Positions 29,129-37,838 of a DNA stretch of 64,000 bases are shown here, one piece after another. A model generated the notes under the pieces. That model was not told the DNA's origin. It did not search any database and saw only the letters and a list, made by a program, of their open reading frames with translations. Origin of the DNA: Rhodothermales bacterium. Its GTDB lineage: Bacteria > Bacteroidota > Rhodothermia > Rhodothermales > JAHQVL01. Location: assembly GCA_041391505.1 (NCBI GenBank), contig JAWKNW010000014.1, positions 86,123 to 150,122 of the forward strand. The letters run 5' to 3'. The stretch's first letter is position 1, and every line of letters starts with the position of its first letter. Made by a program: the position numbers and the translations under genes.

Positions 29129-29645
29129 GGGTGACCTCTTTCGGTTCTGATACATGGACAATGGAGCGTGGTGCGCCTCTCCCGGGTTCGGCGTGAGGCC
29201 GCGCTGGATCTCCGTAATTTCCGGCACGACGGACGCGCGACAGCCTCGTGCGCGCCAGGGCGGGCCGCGAACAAACTACGAATTGAATTCCAAAGATTGA
29301 GCGCTCCGTCCGCTCTTTTTGAATGAGTGGTGCGGTGGCGCCTTGCGCGGTGGCGGCGTCCCGGGAAAACCCCGCGTTCCCGGCGCCTCGCGTGTCCGGG
29401 CTGCGGCCAGGCCTCGCGCACCCTGGCGATCCGATTAGCCCATCCAGAACCATGCGATGCACGATCACCCATCAAAAACACGGTTTTTCGGGATAAAACC
29501 GGCATCAGGCATCCCGCATCACACCATCGATTCGCCATCGAGCACGGGCGTGCAGGAAAAAGTGCAGGGTTCTTACTTATCGAAGCGCAATGGGCGCCGA
29601 TGATGGAAAGAACACGTCTTTCTTTTCAAATAGCCTGTTCACATC
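29129..29645. other. 517-bp gap without a supportable gene
   Basis: This region separates the divergent oxidoreductase and chemoreceptor genes and must hold both promoters. Open frames across it have no family features and unusual composition. I see no tRNA, riboswitch or repeat that I can name. Confidence 0.55.
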
Positions 29646-31412
29646 ATGACTCGCTCATGGAATGCTCGTCTTCTCGGACGCTGCGGCACGATCGCCCTTC
29701 TCGCCGGGTTGACCGGATTTGCTGCCTCGGGGTTCGATCCTTCGCAACCTCTTTTTGTCGGGGGAACGCTGGTTGGTGCACTGTTGACGCTGGCTGCCGT
29801 CGTGGTGACCGCGCGTTCTACGTCGGAGACGCCGGCGGCCTCCGCTACGGTGTCGCCTAACGCCGAAACGCGGACGGGACATGTGCTCGAAGTCATGCTC
29901 CGTATCCTGGCGCAGACCAGCCAGGAAGAGACGGTTGACGACGCCATGCGCACCTTCCTCAAGGGCATTCGCGAACAGCTGAAAGCGCAGTACGGCGCCG
30001 TGACGGTGTATAACCTGAACGGCGAGCTGACGAACTTTCTGCATATGGGTTTTACGGAAGAACAGCTTCGCCGCATGACCCGTCAGCCGGAAGGGCGCGG
30101 CCTGCTGGGCTATATCCTGAAGGAACAGAAGTTTCTGCGCCTCGACGACATGTCGAAGCATCCGAATTCAACCGGCTTCCCGAGCGAACACCCGGCGATG
30201 AAGTCGCTGCTCGCCGGCCCGATCACGCACAAGGGCCGCTCGCTGGGCAGCATCTATCTGTCCGAACGCACGGACGGCAAGCCGTTCTCGGAGGAAGACG
30301 AAAGCTTCCTGCGCGTCGCCTGTACGGTGGCCGCCGTCTTCATCAACGAGAAGTATGCGATTCGTGACAAGCAGTTGATGCAGGAAGAAGCGAGCGCGCT
30401 CGCCGGCATCATCGACCGCCTGTCCCAGGGCGACTTCGCCGTCGAAGTGGATCCGCATGCGGAGAACGAAACGATCAGCCTCATCCGCCGCAAAACCTCC
30501 CAGATGGCGAGCAACCTGCGCAAGCTGATCCGCGAACTCATCCAGGTGGCCCAGACGCTGACGGATACCTCGCATCAGATTTCGACCACGGCCGAGAACC
30601 TGGCGCACGGCGCCCAGCAGCAGTCGATGCAGGCCGAGGACGTCTCGGCCGCCGTCGAGGAGATGGCCCAGACGATCGCGGACAACGCGAACAACACGTC
30701 GATGACGTCGGATATGGCGCAGAACAACGGCCAGGTCGCCCAGGAAGGCGGACACGTCGTGCACCAGACGGTGGAGGCCATCCGCAAGATCGTCAACATG
30801 GTCAACGAATCCGCTGCCACGGTCGAGCGCCTCGGAGACTCGAGCCGGCAGATCGGCGAGATCGTGTCGGTGATCGACGAGATCGCCGACCAGACGAACA
30901 TGCTCGCGCTCAACGCGGCGATCGAGGCCGCGCGCGCCGGCGAACACGGCAAGGGCTTCGCCGTCGTGGCCGATGAAGTGCGCAAGCTCGCCGAACGGAC
31001 GTCGAACTCGACGCAGGAAATCAGCCGCATGATCAAGACCGTGCAGACCGAAACGCAGCAGGCGGTCAATGCCATGCGGCGCGGCAGCACGGAAGCGGCG
31101 CAGGGCAACGAGTACGCCGAGCAGGCGAGCAGCGCCCTGGAGAAGATTCTGATCGAGACGCAGAAGGTGGTCGACATGATCACCCAGATCGCCACGGCGA
31201 CCGAAGAGCAGTCGGCCACCAGTACGGTGATCGCGCAGAATGTGGAAACGATGGCCGTGCGTCGTCGGAATCCGCGAAGGGTGTCGCCGGCACGCCGAGT
31301 CGAGCGCGACCTTCAGGAGCTGACCGATCAGCTCGGCACCATCGTGAGCCGGTTCAATATCGGCGACCGCCACACGACGACCGCTTCGGCGGAGGTGCAC
31401 GCCCACGCCTGA
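29646..31412 (+). CDS. Methyl-accepting chemotaxis-type protein with GAF domain
   Basis: The 588-residue protein begins with two closely spaced hydrophobic segments (residues about 8-28 and 38-58), then a GAF sensor domain (about 75-235, VMLRILAQTSQEETVDDAM to RVACTVAAVFINEKYA). A linker (LSQGDFAVEVDP) precedes the signalling coiled coil. The MCP tip is canonical: DEIADQTNMLALNAAIEAA and GKGFAVVADEVRKLAERTS. Near the C-terminus (31257-31308) the frame reads VRRRNPRRVSPARRVER, while the +1 alternative frame of the same bases reads ASSESAKGVAGT, the sequence normal for this family. This points to two compensating indels. The receptor signals to CheA-type kinases that are not encoded nearby. Confidence 0.88.
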   Translation: MTRSWNARLLGRCGTIALLAGLTGFAASGFDPSQPLFVGGTLVGALLTLAAVVVTARSTSETPAASATVSPNAETRTGHVLEVMLRILAQTSQEETVDDAMRTFLKGIREQLKAQYGAVTVYNLNGELTNFLHMGFTEEQLRRMTRQPEGRGLLGYILKEQKFLRLDDMSKHPNSTGFPSEHPAMKSLLAGPITHKGRSLGSIYLSERTDGKPFSEEDESFLRVACTVAAVFINEKYAIRDKQLMQEEASALAGIIDRLSQGDFAVEVDPHAENETISLIRRKTSQMASNLRKLIRELIQVAQTLTDTSHQISTTAENLAHGAQQQSMQAEDVSAAVEEMAQTIADNANNTSMTSDMAQNNGQVAQEGGHVVHQTVEAIRKIVNMVNESAATVERLGDSSRQIGEIVSVIDEIADQTNMLALNAAIEAARAGEHGKGFAVVADEVRKLAERTSNSTQEISRMIKTVQTETQQAVNAMRRGSTEAAQGNEYAEQASSALEKILIETQKVVDMITQIATATEEQSATSTVIAQNVETMAVRRRNPRRVSPARRVERDLQELTDQLGTIVSRFNIGDRHTTTASAEVHAHA

Positions 31413-31440
31413 GTTAGCCCCCCTGCTTGCCTCCCGTGTA

Positions 31441-31476
31441 AAGAGGCCCCGGCAATTGCCTGGGCCTCTTTTTTTT
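31441..31476 (+). terminator. Rho-independent terminator of the chemoreceptor gene
   Basis: Stem aagaggccc (31441-31449) pairs with gggcctctt (31462-31470), followed by more T residues to 31476. It begins 29 bp after the stop. Confidence 0.92.
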
Positions 31477-31621
31477 GTTGCCCCGGGGCGTGTGGGTCGG
31501 GGATGTGAGGATTTGGGGGAATCGAGCGGGTGCGGTCGCCGGCTGTATCTTTTTCCTCCCGTCGCACGAATAGCCTGATATCGTTGCTCAACGAAGCATT
31601 CGCATCTGGTAGGAATTCGTT

Positions 31622-32647
31622 ATGAAGTACATGGGGACCCGCAAGGGAATCGTTTTCGCGGCGCTGATGCTGCTGGCTGGCTCGGCCCAGGGGCAGAGCC
31701 TCGACCTGGCCGTCAAAGGGAATGGAATCAGCTTCGGCGACTCGCGCCGGATCAATGGCATCCGCTTCAACTTTCAGGATCGCCGGCTCGAGGAGGTCAA
31801 TGGCCTCAACGTGACGATCTGGTCGCCCAAATCGCCGGCCCGGGGCGTCGTTTCCGGGGTGGCCGTGGGCCTGCCGATGACAGGGCGGCGTCTCTCCGGC
31901 ATCTCGTTCGGGGTGCTGGGGGTGGGGGCGGAAGAGCGTGTCTCGGGGATCATGCTCGGCGGGCTGGGCATCGGGGCCGGTGAGGATCTGGTAGGCATCG
32001 GTATCGGCGGGCTCGGCGCCGGCAGCGGGGGCAGCGTGCGCGGCGTGATGCTGGGCGGCCTCGGCGTGGGCAGCGGCGAGGATCTCCACGGCATCGCCAT
32101 GGGCGGTCTGGGCGCCGGTAGCGGCGGCGACGCGATCGGCGTGCTGATCGGCGGACTGGGCATCGGCGCGGGAGAAGACCTGAAGGGCATCGCCATAGGG
32201 GGACTGGGCGCCGGCGCGGGCAATGATGTGGTCGGCTTCCTCTTCGGTGGCCTCGGCGTGGGGGCGGGGGAGGATCTCACGGGCATCGCCATCGGCGGGA
32301 TCGGCGTGGGCGCCGGAGGGACGCTGCGGGGTATCGCCATCGGCGGCGTCGGGGTGGGCGCGCCGACGGTGCGCGGTCTGCTGGTATCGGGAATCGCCGC
32401 GGGGAGCGAGGACATGGTGGGTATCGCCGTCGCGCCGGCGTATATGCGGCTGGAGGCCGGCGGCACGTTTACCGGCGTATCGGTGAGCGCCTACAACCAC
32501 ATGAAGGGCCGGCAGAACGGGTTGTCCATCGGCATCCTGAACTATGCCTGGTCGCTCAACGGCATCCAGCTCGGGGTGCTGAACTTCGCCGGCAACAACC
32601 GGAAAGGGCTCCGCTGGCTGCCCTTCGTCAACGCGCACTTCGAGTGA
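31622..32647 (+). CDS. Secreted glycine-rich protein with ten 16-residue repeats
   Basis: The 341-residue protein has a signal peptide (IVFAALMLLAGSAQGQ). Residues about 95-265 are ten tandem repeats of 16 residues with consensus GIxIGGLGxGxGEDL. Odd and even copies alternate between GEDL and GG(S/D/T) endings, giving a 32-residue super-period. The tail, NGLSIGILNYAWSLNGIQLG followed by VLNFAGN, resembles LA_2272-type surface repeat proteins (family recalled, not searched). Regular hydrophobic/glycine alternation suggests a beta-solenoid or surface-associated beta sheet. Function unknown. Ribosome binding site taggaa precedes the ATG at 31622. No neighbour explains it. Confidence 0.75.
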   Translation: MKYMGTRKGIVFAALMLLAGSAQGQSLDLAVKGNGISFGDSRRINGIRFNFQDRRLEEVNGLNVTIWSPKSPARGVVSGVAVGLPMTGRRLSGISFGVLGVGAEERVSGIMLGGLGIGAGEDLVGIGIGGLGAGSGGSVRGVMLGGLGVGSGEDLHGIAMGGLGAGSGGDAIGVLIGGLGIGAGEDLKGIAIGGLGAGAGNDVVGFLFGGLGVGAGEDLTGIAIGGIGVGAGGTLRGIAIGGVGVGAPTVRGLLVSGIAAGSEDMVGIAVAPAYMRLEAGGTFTGVSVSAYNHMKGRQNGLSIGILNYAWSLNGIQLGVLNFAGNNRKGLRWLPFVNAHFE

Positions 32648-32662
32648 TTTCGGGAGGGCGTT

Positions 32663-32690
32663 GGATACGGGATGCAGGATGCTCGATCGG
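32663..32690. repeat. Short heptamer tract (locus H)
   Basis: Four heptamers (ggatacg ggatgca ggatgct cgatcgg) lie between the ends of two convergent genes. The tract is one-sided and short; it is listed because it shares the 7-bp period of the other intergenic elements. Confidence 0.35.
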
Positions 32691-32708
32691 AGATCTGCCG
32701 CCCGGTGA

Positions 32709-34936
32709 TCACGAGGCGGCGTCCGGCAGGAGCACGACGCGGAAGCCGATCCGGTCCGTACGCACGAAGGGGTAATCGCTACCGCGCGCGGCGCAGCGGA
32801 CATCCTGGGGGGCATTGAGGTAGGATCCGCCCCGGAGGGTGCGGTACAAGCCCTCCGCGACCGCGGGATCTGCGACGCCCCGCGGGGCGCGCTGGGTATA
32901 GGCGTCGGCCGCAAACGCGTCGGCGCACCACTCCCACACATTGCCGAGGAGGTCGTACACGTTCCACGCGTTGGGCTGTCGGGCGCCGACGGGATGGGTG
33001 TCGCCGCGGCTGTTGGCTTCATACCAGGCATGGGCGTCGAGGCCGGCGGGGGCATCCCCAAACGGATAGATGGTATCCGAGCCGGCGCGGCACGCGTATT
33101 CCCACTGTGCCTCGCTCGGCAGCGCGTACCGTTTCCCGGTGTGGCGCGACAGCCACGCGCAGAAGGCCATCGCGTCGTCCCAACTCACGTTGACGACGGG
33201 GTGCGATTCCTTGCCCTCGATGGCGATCGTTTGCCAGTGGTCGGGCTGGCGATGCCCTGTGTCGTTGATGAACGGGAGATATTCCGCGTTCGTCACCGGG
33301 TACTTGCCGATGCCGAAGGCGCTGAGCGCGACCTGATGGCGCGGCATCTCCATTTTCAGCGCCTCGGACGGCAGGCCGATGCGGCGCAGCGCCGTCGCCT
33401 GGCCTTCGGACGTCCCCATCGGGAACGAGCCGGCCGGGATGGCGACGATCTGGGGTTCGATGGGCCGGGCGAGCGGGGCCTGCCGGCGTTCGCGCGCAGG
33501 CGCCTCTGGTTCGGGCATCTCCGTGCGCTGCGTGAGGGTGAAATAGCGCGTGAGTTCGTCAGCCGGCAGCGCGTTGAACTGATGGGCAGCGTCGGCGCTG
33601 TGCGCGAGCAGGATGCGCCGTATCGTGGCGTTGCGGGCGAAGGGTTTCAGCGCCGGCGCCAGTTCCTCGTAGCGAGCCTCGTCCTTCAGCTGGCGCGACG
33701 CGCTCGGGATGTCCTCAGGGTGTTCGAGGTGACGGTAGTAGGCCTCCAGATCGCGCATGAGGTGGGGCATGCGACGGAGCTGTTCGTACAATTCGGGCTC
33801 GATCTGCTGGATGGCAACGATCTTGGCCAGACGCACGGCGCCCAGCCCGGCCCGTGAGGCCAGCTTCCAGAGCAGCAGGAAGGTATTGACGGTGCGCTTG
33901 ACCTGGCGCGGGCTTTCGCCCATGCCGGCGGCGAAGATGTCGCCGCAGGCGGACAGGGGCTCCGGCATCATGTTGCGGACGAAGCTTCCCATCACCCCGG
34001 GTTCGATGGGCGGGATGCGGAACGGCACCTGGATGATCTTCTCCAGATAGCTGGCCCCGTCGATCGCGAACTGCCGGTCGTCGGCGCCGCGCTCCCGGTA
34101 TTTCATCTCGATGCCGCGCGCGATCACGTCGCGGTCCAGCCCGAGCACGAAGATGCAGCCCTCCACATCCATGAACAGCTTGATCGCCTCAAGCACCTCG
34201 ATCGCCTTTTCGGGCAAACACCGGTCGAGGTCGTCGATGAACACGACGAGCCGGCGTCCGTGCCAGGTCAGGACCTTGCGGATGAGCTGCTCGAATTCGT
34301 CCTGGAATTGTTCGAGCGACTGGATGTGTTCGCGGTGCACGGTCTGGCGGGCGCGCCGAACGCCCTCGAACAGCTGCTCCATGTCGTCGCCGGCGAGTTG
34401 ATCCTGTGCTTTTTCGAGCAGTTTCGGCAGCAGCGGGCCGATCCCCGGGAGCATGTTGAGGCCGAGATGAACGAGCCCCTGCCGGCGCCCCTGGCCACCT
34501 CGCCCCACTGGATTTCCAGCTTGCCGAGTTCCTCCCGCTCGACGACGCGGTACAGGCTCCGTTCCAGGTCGTCGAACTGCTTTTGAAAGGTCGTCTCGCT
34601 GACATGCGGCAGGTGCCGGATGGTGTGAAGCACCCGCAGCACCAGCGCACGCCACAACGCGTCTTCCCGCTCGTATTTCCAGGCATCGAACCAGACGACG
34701 GCGTAGTCGCTCGCGTTCGGAAATTGCTCGGCCACGGGGCCGGTCTCGAGGGCGCGCTGCATCATGCGCATCATCGACGTCTTGCCCGATCCCCAGGGAC
34801 CGAAGACGCCGATGGTCAGCGGCGTGTCGGAGTCGGGATCGGCGACGACCTCGGCGAGGGCGCGGACGTAATCGGAAACGTTGAGGCGATCGACATCGGT
34901 GTAGCGATCGCTGATGATCGTCGGGCGTTGGGACAT
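32709..34936 (-). pseudogene. KAP-family P-loop NTPase fused to a formylglycine-generating-enzyme-like domain, frameshifted
   Basis: The N-terminal piece (from ATG 34936) has the KAP Walker A motif FGPWGSGKTS (K52) and WFDAWKYERED. At about 34476-34490 the frame breaks, and the continuation LGLNMLPGIGPLLPKLLEK lies in another frame. It carries Walker B VVFIDDLDRCLP, then helices, and a C-terminal FGE/SUMF1-like domain (IVAIPAGSFPMGTSEG, VNVSWDDAMAFCAWLS, GNVWEWCADAF, LRGGSYLN, GFRVV). Total length is one base short of a whole number of codons. One extra G in the G4 run (cccc at 34476-34479 on the plus strand) would restore ARGAGRGLVHLGLN. KAP NTPases are often membrane-associated and occur in defence or stress systems; the FGE fold also serves as a binding module. 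Confidence 0.78.
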
Positions 34937-35000
34937 GGGCTGCACTGTTTATGCAGCCGAAGATACGACGCGCCGGCGGCCGGCGGATGCGCCGCTGGCG

Positions 35001-35623
35001 CTAAATCTGGAAGATCCAGGTCGTCATCGCGCGCATGCCCTGCACGACGGTCGTCTTGAGGGGATCGAGCAGGGCGCCGCCGAGGCGGCGGGTGGCGTCC
35101 ATGAGCAGCGCCTCGTCGACCAGGAACCGGTCGGAGCCGTCGGGCAGGCGGTGCCAGCGGTCGTGCTGGGGGATGACGAGATGCTCGACGCCGATGGTCG
35201 AGGCGAGCCGGGCGAAAAAGAGGCCGCCGGGCCGGAGCACGCGCGCCATGTCGGCCGTCATGGCCTCGAAGTGCGCCTCATCCCGGGCGAAATGCAGGAC
35301 GGCGCTGCAGACGACGGCGTCGAAGTGGTCGTCCGGGTAAGGAGGGCCGCGAGATCGGCGGTCTCGAAACGGCGATCCGGGTCCGCGACGCCGTGCTGGG
35401 CGGCGAGCCGGCGGATCGACGCGATGGCGCCGTCCTGCTGGTCGACGCCGTAAACGTCGAAGCCCTCCTGCATGAAATAGACGAGATTGCGTCCGCGGCC
35501 GCAGCCGGCGTCGAGGAGGCGCCGGCGGGCGTCGAACCGTCCGCGCAGGATCTGATCGAACAGATAGATGTCGATCTGTCCGAACTGCCGGAGCAGCCGG
35601 GACGCGTTCGATTCAGTGGGCAT
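35001..35623 (-). pseudogene. Class I SAM-dependent methyltransferase, frameshifted
   Basis: The start at 35623 overlaps the stop of the upstream membrane-protein gene (TGATG), so the two are coupled. The first frame encodes FDARRRLLDAGCGRGRNLV (SAM motif I), VYGVDQQDGAIA and RRFETADLAAL. At about 35340 the frame breaks. The correct continuation YPDDHFDAVVCSAVLHFARD and ARVLRPGGLFF lies one frame over and runs to 35001. One missing C in ccctcct would restore LPYPDDHFD. The full product would be about 207 residues, normal for a small methyltransferase (tellurite-resistance/UbiE-like motif spacing). Substrate unknown. Assembly error or recent decay are both possible. Confidence 0.8.
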
Positions 35624-36033
35624 CAGACGGGCGTGCTGTGAACGGGCTCTTTCCCGGCATACCAGTCGCGGAGCGGGGTGAGGTACACCATGACGAGGGC
35701 GATGACGTTCAGCGTCGTCCCGATTGGCGCATACCACAGGCCGGCGAGGAGCGCGATCGTGAAGGCGACCCGCCCCCAGCCGAAGCGGCGGAGAAAGGCG
35801 AACGTGAGCCAGATGAGCAGAGCTCCGTAGGCGATGAAGACGAAGTTGACCGTCGAGCCGTTCGGGTCGAGGCCGGCGGCCGTAACCCAGTCCGACCACG
35901 CGCCGAGCAGCAGGTGCCGGCCGTTGGACAGGCCGTAGATGCCCTCGACGAGCATGAGACCGCCGTTGATGAGGGTGATGGCGAGGACGAACCATCCGAT
36001 CCAGGGCACGGGACTGTTCTGGCGTGTGGGCAT
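35623..36033 (-). CDS. Small four-helix membrane protein of unknown function
   Basis: The 136-residue protein starts at 36033 (MPTRQNSPVPWIGWFVLAI). Four hydrophobic segments are visible: VLAITLINGGLMLVEGIYGL, VNFVFIAYGALLIWLTFAF, GRVAFTIALLAGLWYAPI and TLNVIALVMVYL. No family is recognised with certainty. It lies 56 bp after the AGE epimerase and is translationally coupled to the methyltransferase. The long frame that appears to fuse it to the epimerase arises only because the epimerase is frameshifted. Confidence 0.65.
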   Translation of the reverse strand: MPTRQNSPVPWIGWFVLAITLINGGLMLVEGIYGLSNGRHLLLGAWSDWVTAAGLDPNGSTVNFVFIAYGALLIWLTFAFLRRFGWGRVAFTIALLAGLWYAPIGTTLNVIALVMVYLTPLRDWYAGKEPVHSTPV

Positions 36034-36089
36034 GGGTGTGGTGAGCTGGGTGGTGACGAGCGACAAGGTAGCGACGGGTGTTCGGATCA

Positions 36090-37446
36090 TCAATCGGAGA
36101 AAACACCGAGGTCTTCCAGGCGGTCGATGCTCTGCATGAGCGAGCGCGCGGTATGATAGGGGCCTTTCCAGATCTGGGATTTGGCGCCCGTCTTCCGGTC
36201 CGGCGCGGCGTCGAGGCTGGAGTCGTACCAGCCGCCGTATTCCGTGTCGATGAGGTAGTCCTGCACGAAGGACCATTGCCGATCGAACAGATCCAGGAAG
36301 CGCGCGCGCTCCGCCGGCACGTGCTGGGCCATCACGGCAAACGTCGTCAGCGCCTCGGCCTGCGCCCACCAGGTCTTGGTGCGCCGCACGATCGTGGGAC
36401 GATCGTCGCCCTTCATATAGTAGCCCATATCGTAGAATCCGCCGGTCGCCTCGTCCCATCCGTACCTGAGGGCGTGTTCGACCATCAGGCGGCCGGCGGC
36501 CAGGGTGGCGTCGGTCGGGACAGCCGAGGGCCTCGGCGGCGTCGAGCAGGAGGAAGGCGGTCTCGACATCGTGCCCGAAGGAGACGTTGTCCAGGTTGTA
36601 ATGGGCTTCGCGGACGGCGTCGGAGGAATCCCGGAAGGAGAGCGGCTGCCAGTCGCGCGAGAAAAACAGGTGCAGATACCCTTTCGGGTCCGTCATCGTG
36701 TCGCGGATGAGGACGAGCATTTCGTCGAGGCGTTCGCGCACGCGCTCGTCGGGCCAGACGCGGTACAGCTCGGTGAACGCTTCCATGAGGTGGATGGAGC
36801 TGTTCTGGTCTTTGGGGGGCGTGCCGTCGTAGCCGTCGACCAGGGCGGTGCCGTCGCGTTCGAGGAACTGGAAGTAGCCGCCGGCGAGCGGGTCGTGGCT
36901 GTGGGTTTCGAGCCATTCGAATCCCCGCTGCGCGAGATGCAGGGCGGCGGTGTCGCCGGAGGCGCCGGCGTAGGCCGCCAGCCCGTAGATGGCGAAGGCG
37001 TTGCCGTAGGCCGTCTTGAAGCGATCGGCGCCGTCGGCGAGGACCTCGCCTTCGCGGGTGACGAGCTGGTAGAAGCCGCCGTACCGGGCGTCCCACATGA
37101 CGTCGCGCAGGAAGCGGGCGCCGTGCCCGGCCATCGCGAGGTAGCCGGCGTCCGGGTAGCGCTCGGCGGCCTTCGCGAGGGTCCAGACGTGCCGCGCCTG
37201 GGTGACAATCATCTTGCGCTGGGCGCCTTCGAGGCGCCAGTCGTACGTGAAATCCGTCAGGTATCCCCCCTCGGTTTCGTCGATTACGCGCGGATACCAG
37301 GCGTCGAGAAGGCGGGATTTCAGGGCGATTTCCAGCTCTTCCCGGAGCGCCGAATGCGCGTGCTGAGGCGGGGAGGAACAGGCGAGAACGCCCAAAACAG
37401 CGTAAAAAAGCACTCCTGAAAAGAAAAATTTTGCGGCCATGCGCAT
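36090..37446 (-). pseudogene. AGE-family epimerase/isomerase lipoprotein, frameshifted
   Basis: The N-terminus is a lipoprotein signal (AAKFFFSGVLFYAVLGVLAC, lipobox VLAC). The alpha/alpha barrel of N-acylglucosamine 2-epimerases follows: GGYLTDFTYDWRLEGAQRK, QARHVWTLAKAAE, KDQNSSIHLMEAFTELY and HDVETAFLLLDAAEAL. At about 36522 the frame shifts, and the rest (ATLAAGRLMVEHAL, TKTWWAQAEALTTF, KSQIWKGPYHTARS) is one frame over, ending at 36090. Removing one base at 36522 would give AEALGVPTDATLAA. Members epimerise N-acetylglucosamine, mannose/glucose or cellobiose; a membrane-anchored form would act in the periplasm. The gene fits the other exported sugar-modifying enzymes in this window. Confidence 0.82.
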
Positions 37447-37622
37447 TTTTTTCCCCAAATGTTTATCATCGCATACGGCATGTAACATGCCGCTGTAAGA
37501 ATACCTTGGTCAGAGACACGCATTCAGGCCATCGGTCCGGCCCCCTCGCGTCGCGGGCACTGGACGGACGGTCGGCACGAAGACAGCGTTTTTTGGCCGC
37601 TCATTTATTACGTAATACACCT

Positions 37623-37832
37623 ATGCCAACCGGAAAAGTCAAATGGTTCAATCCTGAAAAAGGGTACGGATTCATCATTCCCGATGAAGGCGGGCGCGAT
37701 CTTTTCGTGCACCTTTCAGCGGTGAAGGGGATGTCCTTCGGCGATGCGCTCGAAGAAGGCCAGCCCGTCGAATTCAACGTTCAGGAAACCCAGAAAGGGT
37801 TGCAGGCTGTCGACGTCAAGTTGACGGACTGA
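37623..37832 (+). CDS. Cold-shock domain protein
   Basis: The 69-residue single CSD protein has both RNA-binding motifs, GKVKWFNPEKGYGFI (RNP1, KGYGFI) and DLFVHLS (RNP2). It binds single-stranded RNA/DNA as an RNA chaperone in the cytoplasm. The length is standard for CspA-type proteins. The start at 37623 matches the family, leaving 176 bp from the divergent epimerase gene, enough for a long 5' leader of the sort that controls csp genes after temperature downshift. No structure was demonstrated. Confidence 0.95.
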   Translation: MPTGKVKWFNPEKGYGFIIPDEGGRDLFVHLSAVKGMSFGDALEEGQPVEFNVQETQKGLQAVDVKLTD

Positions 37833-37838
37833 GGCAGC

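Noticed and set aside
29327..29860. 177-residue plus-strand frame upstream of the chemoreceptor
   Set aside because: No ribosome binding site or domain, odd composition, and it overlaps the start of the MCP gene.
32709..33440. Diversity-generating retroelement target at the FGE domain
   Set aside because: No reverse transcriptase, template repeat or accessory gene was found in the window.
35623..37488. Apparent 621-residue fusion of an epimerase with a membrane protein
   Set aside because: The join arises from the frameshift at about 36522; the true epimerase ends at 36090 in another frame and the membrane protein starts at 36033.
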